A stretch of DNA of 64,000 nucleotides from NCBI RefSeq assembly GCF_963668165.1, contig NZ_OY764212.1, positions 372,001 to 436,000 of the forward strand. The letters run 5' to 3'. The DNA comes from Marispirochaeta sp. (GTDB lineage Bacteria > Spirochaetota > Spirochaetia > JC444 > Marispirochaetaceae). A model generated the notes under the pieces. The model made no database searches. It had not been told where the DNA came from and was given only the letters and a program-made list of their open reading frames with translations. The position numbers and the translations under genes were made by a program. Of this stretch, positions 60,901 to 64,000 are shown piece by piece (position 1 is the stretch's first letter; every line of letters begins with the position of its first letter).

Positions 60901-62866
60901 CGACGCTGAGGAACTGGCGTCTTATCGTGATCGTTATGATGTTCTCGTGACACCCTTCTACGGGCGTTCCGTATACACCGATAATCTGAGCTCTGAAGAG
61001 TCACGTATAGCCGAGCAGGTAGACAGGGAACTCTCCTCTGAAATCCAGCAAATTGAAGAGGAGCTGCGGACAATGCAGCAGGAACAGCTGGTTCTTGAAT
61101 CCCTGAACCGTGGTCTGGCCGTCAGTGCCGAGCAGCGGCAGTTTATCCGGGAGCGGTTTCCCGCCTTTGAGGATACCGATGAGCGGAATTTACGTCTGGT
61201 CCAGATCAATGACGATGTAATCCGGTTCAACCGCGCCCGGACTGAGATGATCCGTGAGGCGGGCAATATTCTGAACAGCATTCCTGCTTTCAGCTCTGAT
61301 GAGTTTAATCCTTCCATCGAGGAGTATACCTTCTACCGTCCCATAGTTGGCCCAAGGCAGACAGTGGATCAGGGGATAGGAGGAGACCCGGACAGCGGAT
61401 ACTTCTATCGCGGAATGGTGCGTCTTACAGTCTCAACAGAAAATATTGTAGCCCAGATTGTGGATTCCCAAAGTACCCTCATTACTATTACCGGGGTAGT
61501 CGCCCTGGTGGCTGCGGTAATCGGGATTATCGGAGCCCTTGTATTGGCAACCATCATCATCACTCCCATTAACCGGCTTGTACGGGGTGTGGAAATTATC
61601 CGGGACACAGTAGACAAGGAGCAGCTTGAAAATCACGTGGTGGATACCAGAACCCGGGATGAACTGTCAGGCCTTGCCCAGACAATAAACGAAATGACCC
61701 GGGGGCTTGTGGAAGCGGCCAAGGCCAATAAGGAACTTACTCTCGGAAAAGAGATACAGAAGATGTTCCTTCCCCTGATGACCGATCAGAACGGCAGAAA
61801 GCTTACCACCGCCTCTTTTCAGGATGATTTCATTGAGGTTTATGGCTATTACGAGGGTGCCGACGCTTTATCAGGGGACTACTTCGATCACATAGATCTG
61901 CAGAACGGATATCATGCCTTTATTAAGTGCGATGTAGCCGGTCACGGTGCATCGGCCTCGCTGATCATGGTCGAGGTAGCAACAATTTTTACCAGCTATT
62001 TTAAGCGTTTTGTAGGGCGGAAACAGCAGCTGGATATTTCGGAACTGGTTAACTCGATTAACGAGCTTCTGGAAGAACGGCAGTTCCGGGGAAAATTCGC
62101 GGCCCTTATTATCGGGCTTCTGGAAGCCGCAACCGGAAAAATTCATCTGTGTCATGCCGGAGACAACCTGGTCCACATCTACGATGAGAGTAAACATGGT
62201 CTCTCCCTGCTCAAACTGCCGGAAACCCCTGCCGCCGGGGTTTTTGGCCGTGATCTTATTGATATGAGGGGAGGGTATCCAAAGGTAGTTCATCAGCTTA
62301 AACGGGGAGATATAGTCCTCTTTTTTACTGACGGTATCGAAGAGAGCCATCACAGGCTGCGGGGCGAGGATCTGGAAATCAGAAAATATAAGGATTTTCC
62401 GGAAAAACTGCAGGCAGAGGATGCACCACTGGTGGAACAGGGCTTTAAGGAGATCAAGCCCGAAGAACCCTATGAGGAGTTCGATCTGAAACGCGTCCAA
62501 ATGGTCATAGAGGCAGCCATGAACAGGGAGGCCTTCGAATTGAAACGCCGCATGGATGTGCTTATTAAAGAGCCCCTTATATTTGATTTTTCCAGCCTGC
62601 AGGGATCGACAGAAGAGCTGGTTACCGCTCTTATCGCCGTAGAAAAGGTGTATCGCCTGGTGCCTGATCCCGCCGCCACCGAACGTGACCGGGTCCAGGT
62701 CGATCGTAAGATTGATACCTTTTTGCGTGAGCATTTTTCAGAGTACCACCGCTATTTCCGCAATCGTATAGAGAATGATTCGGTCCCTGAATATGTCTGG
62801 TTTACTCACCTGAAAGAGGACGAACAGGATGATGACCTGACAATGATTGTCGTAAGGCGTAAGTGA
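57983..62866 (+). CDS. Giant sensor: periplasmic beta-propeller, membrane segments, HAMP and SpoIIE-type phosphatase
   Basis: The 1627-residue protein has a signal peptide, then a sialidase-like beta-propeller (about 25-430; SPDGGRSWEAPE resembles an Asp-box), Ig-like domains (about 440-760), a first membrane helix (about 768-790), a short cytoplasmic linker, a second helix (about 840-862), a periplasmic sensor region (about 863-1165), a third helix (about 1167-1192) and a HAMP domain. The cytoplasmic end is a PP2C/SpoIIE phosphatase with all metal motifs: GDYFD (about 1299), DVAGHG (about 1316), FFTDGIEE (about 1446) and DDDLTM (about 1616). It should remove phosphate from an anti-sigma antagonist in a partner-switching pathway. 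Two separate sensor halves in one chain are unusual. Confidence 0.85.
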   Translation: MNKRCTAIPVIIILAVILFTHGQLDAQERIFWDDSRLLELEDPRFPQASSSYQGIIIMAHEYDSTGEGRGNAYISTAFSSDSLQWQTYPRVMGPFPYNGSETPIASLAVTAGGDAYIAVAEDESTIGIYRSRNRGISFAKVSSTSAPVSAIVAPRLFINSRGEFVLFVSRDVGSGVGLGSYLGIFYTSSADGTEWVPFQPLATGDSLRETYLPFLAGYGGREYVVFQAFKTGGAGGNPPSTYQLYLSTSPDGGRSWEAPELITDFPEPWNLGEEQGWEYYDNQRPSLLIDRGRIFLTWERRYARSRLRNIYVAELNSTGRTDKVERIQSDRDSISPRMVQADDRYYVSWYEGSEQDMTLRLAEGRTIPNLGIDWYYQEGAGTEYLFADDRPDSSAFVIPLTFQGRLNLVWESNAYRGTELVDSRLIFRGPDIHVESPRVRGMNFTGGEPVSRDNFTVAWNEPRDASGIAGYNYLFSRSRYERPQLRVSHFRDENLSTARTLSEDGDWFFHIIAQDYAGNWSDPSSLIIRRDTTPPSAPEFPPLETDQSGFLLSNTQTIEWLPPTEEDTAGYTYAYTLLDPAGRQVDPEQISPADLPQSITTTAPETSFFNRDNGTWMLTVAAVDRVGNVGEPASLVFRLNKYIPVTLINSIEAQQDEVGRSVLTIRGRGFTANGRIERIILDRDGTPPYDYVYTLEGGSYSIAGDRLIQDFMIEDIDEGSYGIGLDHARRGVKWSEQSLYFEPTGVVKFGDFAYFPPSSFTLLAYDYFGVSVNALATILLLIGLTIALAITVLMLRGVLAENARIQKDIETIVSGRLLTGPEYRKRIVEMKRKGLGLRIKFVLLITVLILIVVMMVAVSLGYYMIESRQRTLAEGLQERASLLLESLAVGAQEPIDNNDQENMFALVSQVEAMADASGVIITGRSVSDPAAGIHALWAATRPNELIDSLSGQIRIDYRGKDSPAETPRTFALIDAEELASYRDRYDVLVTPFYGRSVYTDNLSSEESRIAEQVDRELSSEIQQIEEELRTMQQEQLVLESLNRGLAVSAEQRQFIRERFPAFEDTDERNLRLVQINDDVIRFNRARTEMIREAGNILNSIPAFSSDEFNPSIEEYTFYRPIVGPRQTVDQGIGGDPDSGYFYRGMVRLTVSTENIVAQIVDSQSTLITITGVVALVAAVIGIIGALVLATIIITPINRLVRGVEIIRDTVDKEQLENHVVDTRTRDELSGLAQTINEMTRGLVEAAKANKELTLGKEIQKMFLPLMTDQNGRKLTTASFQDDFIEVYGYYEGADALSGDYFDHIDLQNGYHAFIKCDVAGHGASASLIMVEVATIFTSYFKRFVGRKQQLDISELVNSINELLEERQFRGKFAALIIGLLEAATGKIHLCHAGDNLVHIYDESKHGLSLLKLPETPAAGVFGRDLIDMRGGYPKVVHQLKRGDIVLFFTDGIEESHHRLRGEDLEIRKYKDFPEKLQAEDAPLVEQGFKEIKPEEPYEEFDLKRVQMVIEAAMNREAFELKRRMDVLIKEPLIFDFSSLQGSTEELVTALIAVEKVYRLVPDPAATERDRVQVDRKIDTFLREHFSEYHRYFRNRIENDSVPEYVWFTHLKEDEQDDDLTMIVVRRK

Positions 62867-62875
62867 GGAGTGCAT

Positions 62876-63439
62876 GTGAGGGGCCGTAAGGATCTGCTGA
62901 TTTCCCTCTCCCTGTCCCCCTGGTCTCTGGGTTTAAAGCAGTACCTCCGGGGGCTTCATCCCCTGAGCCGGATGCTGCCTCAGGGGAGCAGTGTTTTGCA
63001 GCTGTATCCTGCGTCCAGATCCGATGCGGTTCTGCTGCTGGCCTGGTCGTACTGGCTTTTAGACGGATGCGAAAAAAAAAGCGGGTCTGCATCGGGAGAT
63101 ATTTCGGCTGTCCTTGACTGCAGCACCTGCCGGGCAATTGTATCCACCCCTGTGTCCTCCAAATCCTCTGTATCTGATCCGGAGAGTATGGGGCATGGAC
63201 AGATCCTGGTTAACGGGGAAGAACAGCTGCGTATATGGATTGCACCTGGAGAATCAGGAAGCGTTGACGTCCGCTACGGCGGCCGTTTTATTCCCTGGAT
63301 TTTTCCGGAAGGAGAAGGTCTCTATTACCAGGGCTGCAAAAACGGATCAGAAGAGAATACGTATGGAAAATCAGACATTTTGCCGGGCTATCTTATTGAC
63401 GAAGTCTTGAAATTTGCTGATGCTGTTTTCGGTAAGTAG
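62876..63439 (+). CDS. Hypothetical protein
   Basis: The 187-residue protein starts with GTG at 62876, supported by GAGGAG six bases earlier; another GTG at 62870 is possible. It has a hydrophobic part near residues 40-70 (SDAVLLLAWSYWLLDG) and beta-like segments later, with a cysteine-containing stretch (VLDCSTCRAIV). No family is recognised. The gene follows the sensor phosphatase gene with nine bases between them and may be part of its operon. Confidence 0.6.
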   Translation: MRGRKDLLISLSLSPWSLGLKQYLRGLHPLSRMLPQGSSVLQLYPASRSDAVLLLAWSYWLLDGCEKKSGSASGDISAVLDCSTCRAIVSTPVSSKSSVSDPESMGHGQILVNGEEQLRIWIAPGESGSVDVRYGGRFIPWIFPEGEGLYYQGCKNGSEENTYGKSDILPGYLIDEVLKFADAVFGK

Positions 63440-63453
63440 TATGATGAACACAA

Positions 63454-63912
63454 ATGAGCAAAAGTGTTATGGAGCATGAAAAGCCGATAAAAACTGCCCG
63501 TTTTTTCTGTGAAAACTGTGGCAGAGCCGTTCCTTTTGATGCCAGTATGTGCCCCCACTGCGGAAAAAGCTTTGATGCTGTCAAGTGTCCTGTTTGCAAT
63601 TATACGGGTATGCCGGGGGAGTTTCTCCAGGGCTGTCCTGAATGTGGTTATCTTACCCCTGAGCAGAAAGAGGAGAGGGCTGCGGCGCTTTCTCAACGCG
63701 CGAAGAACGGAATTCCGGCACTGCAGAACCACCGTGGACGGAAAAAACAGCGGAAGGATTCAAGGCGTTCCGGACATAGCAGCCACGATGAGGTCCTTTT
63801 CGCAGATTATACGGCACCGGAAAAAAAGATCATCCAATCTGTTATCTATTTTCTTATCCTGGTCCTGCTTGCCGGTACCCTGGCGGCGATGGCTCTCATC
63901 CTCTTGTTCTAG
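63454..63912 (+). CDS. Double zinc-ribbon protein with a C-terminal membrane anchor
   Basis: The 152-residue protein has eight cysteines in four pairs near residues 19-65: CENCGRAVPF, CPHCGKSF, CPVCNYTG and CPECGYLT, typical of a double zinc ribbon. A basic region follows (GRKKQRKDSRRSG) and a single C-terminal membrane helix (VIYFLILVLLAGTLAAMALI). Such proteins may bind nucleic acid or proteins at the membrane. It starts 14 bases after the preceding gene. Confidence 0.8.
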   Translation: MSKSVMEHEKPIKTARFFCENCGRAVPFDASMCPHCGKSFDAVKCPVCNYTGMPGEFLQGCPECGYLTPEQKEERAAALSQRAKNGIPALQNHRGRKKQRKDSRRSGHSSHDEVLFADYTAPEKKIIQSVIYFLILVLLAGTLAAMALILLF

Positions 63913-63926
63913 TTGAGTTTCTCTGC

Positions 63927-64000
63927 ATGGTTTTACAGCGCAACGGAATGGCGGTAATGAAGCAGCAGGGGCAGAAAGGATTTATCTCCGGTTTTTCCCA
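63927..64000 (+). CDS. Start of a possible gene running off the window (partial)
   Basis: An open frame begins with ATG at 63927 (VLQRNGMAVMKQQ) and stays open to the last base. There is no ribosome site before it, and the ATG at 63957 is another start option. Only 24 codons are visible, so identity is not known. Confidence 0.3.
   Translation, partial: MVLQRNGMAVMKQQGQKGFISGFS

Noticed and set aside
1..64000. CRISPR arrays, insertion sequences, prophage genes, rRNA operons, integrase/attachment sites
   Set aside because: No regularly spaced repeats, transposase or phage structural motifs, or rRNA sequence were found in the reading.

Overview
The window is a gene-dense stretch (estimated by eye at about 55% GC) from a spirochaete, most probably a free-living member of the Spirochaetaceae/Spirochaetales. 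The evidence is the mix of spirochaete-type families: a UPF0164 FadL-like outer membrane protein, a DUF1577-like PilZ protein, a long-form serine hydroxymethyltransferase, many periplasmic TPR proteins, lipoproteins with relaxed lipoboxes, and beta-barrel proteins ending in Phe. The genus cannot be fixed from sequence alone. No insertion sequence, prophage, CRISPR array or rRNA gene was seen. There is one tRNA-Met and one gene, rpsU, that lacks a standard start codon.

Layout. 0-2.6 kb: signalling genes, including an RsbW-like ATPase fused to a cyclic-nucleotide-binding domain. 2.6-6.2 kb: a ZTP (pfl) riboswitch in front of glyA-ilvD, closed by a terminator shared with the opposite strand. 6.2-9.1 kb (minus): alcohol dehydrogenase, sensor kinase and AEC transporter. 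9.2-13.6 kb (minus): lon, a VanY-type lipoprotein and a U32 peptidase (TrhP-like). 13.7-18.1 kb (plus): recO, thpR, recJ and an M23 peptidase. 18.1-18.5 kb: rpsU with its own promoter and terminator and an apparent AUC start. 18.5-23 kb (plus): a flavin dehydrogenase-like protein, Nudix hydrolase, PlsC, a SelB-like protein without a GTPase domain, and a lipoprotein. 22.9-25.9 kb (minus): a TPR/Mrr-like protein, a phosphoesterase and a ParB-like protein.

25.9-30.4 kb: two TPR genes (the first carrying two frameshifts) converge on mutL (one frameshift). 30.4-38.6 kb (minus): three outer membrane proteins, including a 1540-residue protein with SprA-like traits. 38.6-48 kb: DUF503, an HD hydrolase, a lipoprotein, a split PilZ protein (apparently frameshifted at its 3' end), a degenerate STAND/TPR protein, the tRNA and two membrane proteins. 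48-54.7 kb: an ImuC/DnaE2-like polymerase behind an SOS-box-like palindrome, an ankyrin protein, two membrane proteins and a UPF0164 barrel. 54.8-64 kb: a giant periplasmic TPR protein, then a 1627-residue sensor phosphatase (beta-propeller, membrane, HAMP, SpoIIE), and zinc-ribbon and small genes.

Themes. Genes on one strand commonly overlap by 4 bases, so much of the window is transcribed as translationally coupled operons. Genome maintenance (recO, recJ, mutL, an ImuC-like polymerase, lon) and cell-envelope genes dominate. Four single-base indels in three genes between 26 and 43 kb, one of them in mutL, suggest either local sequencing errors or a real mutator lineage. The points most worth a second look are the AUC start of rpsU, the ZTP riboswitch over glyA-ilvD, the SprA-like giant protein, the SelB-like protein without a G domain, and the SOS-like operator at the polymerase gene.
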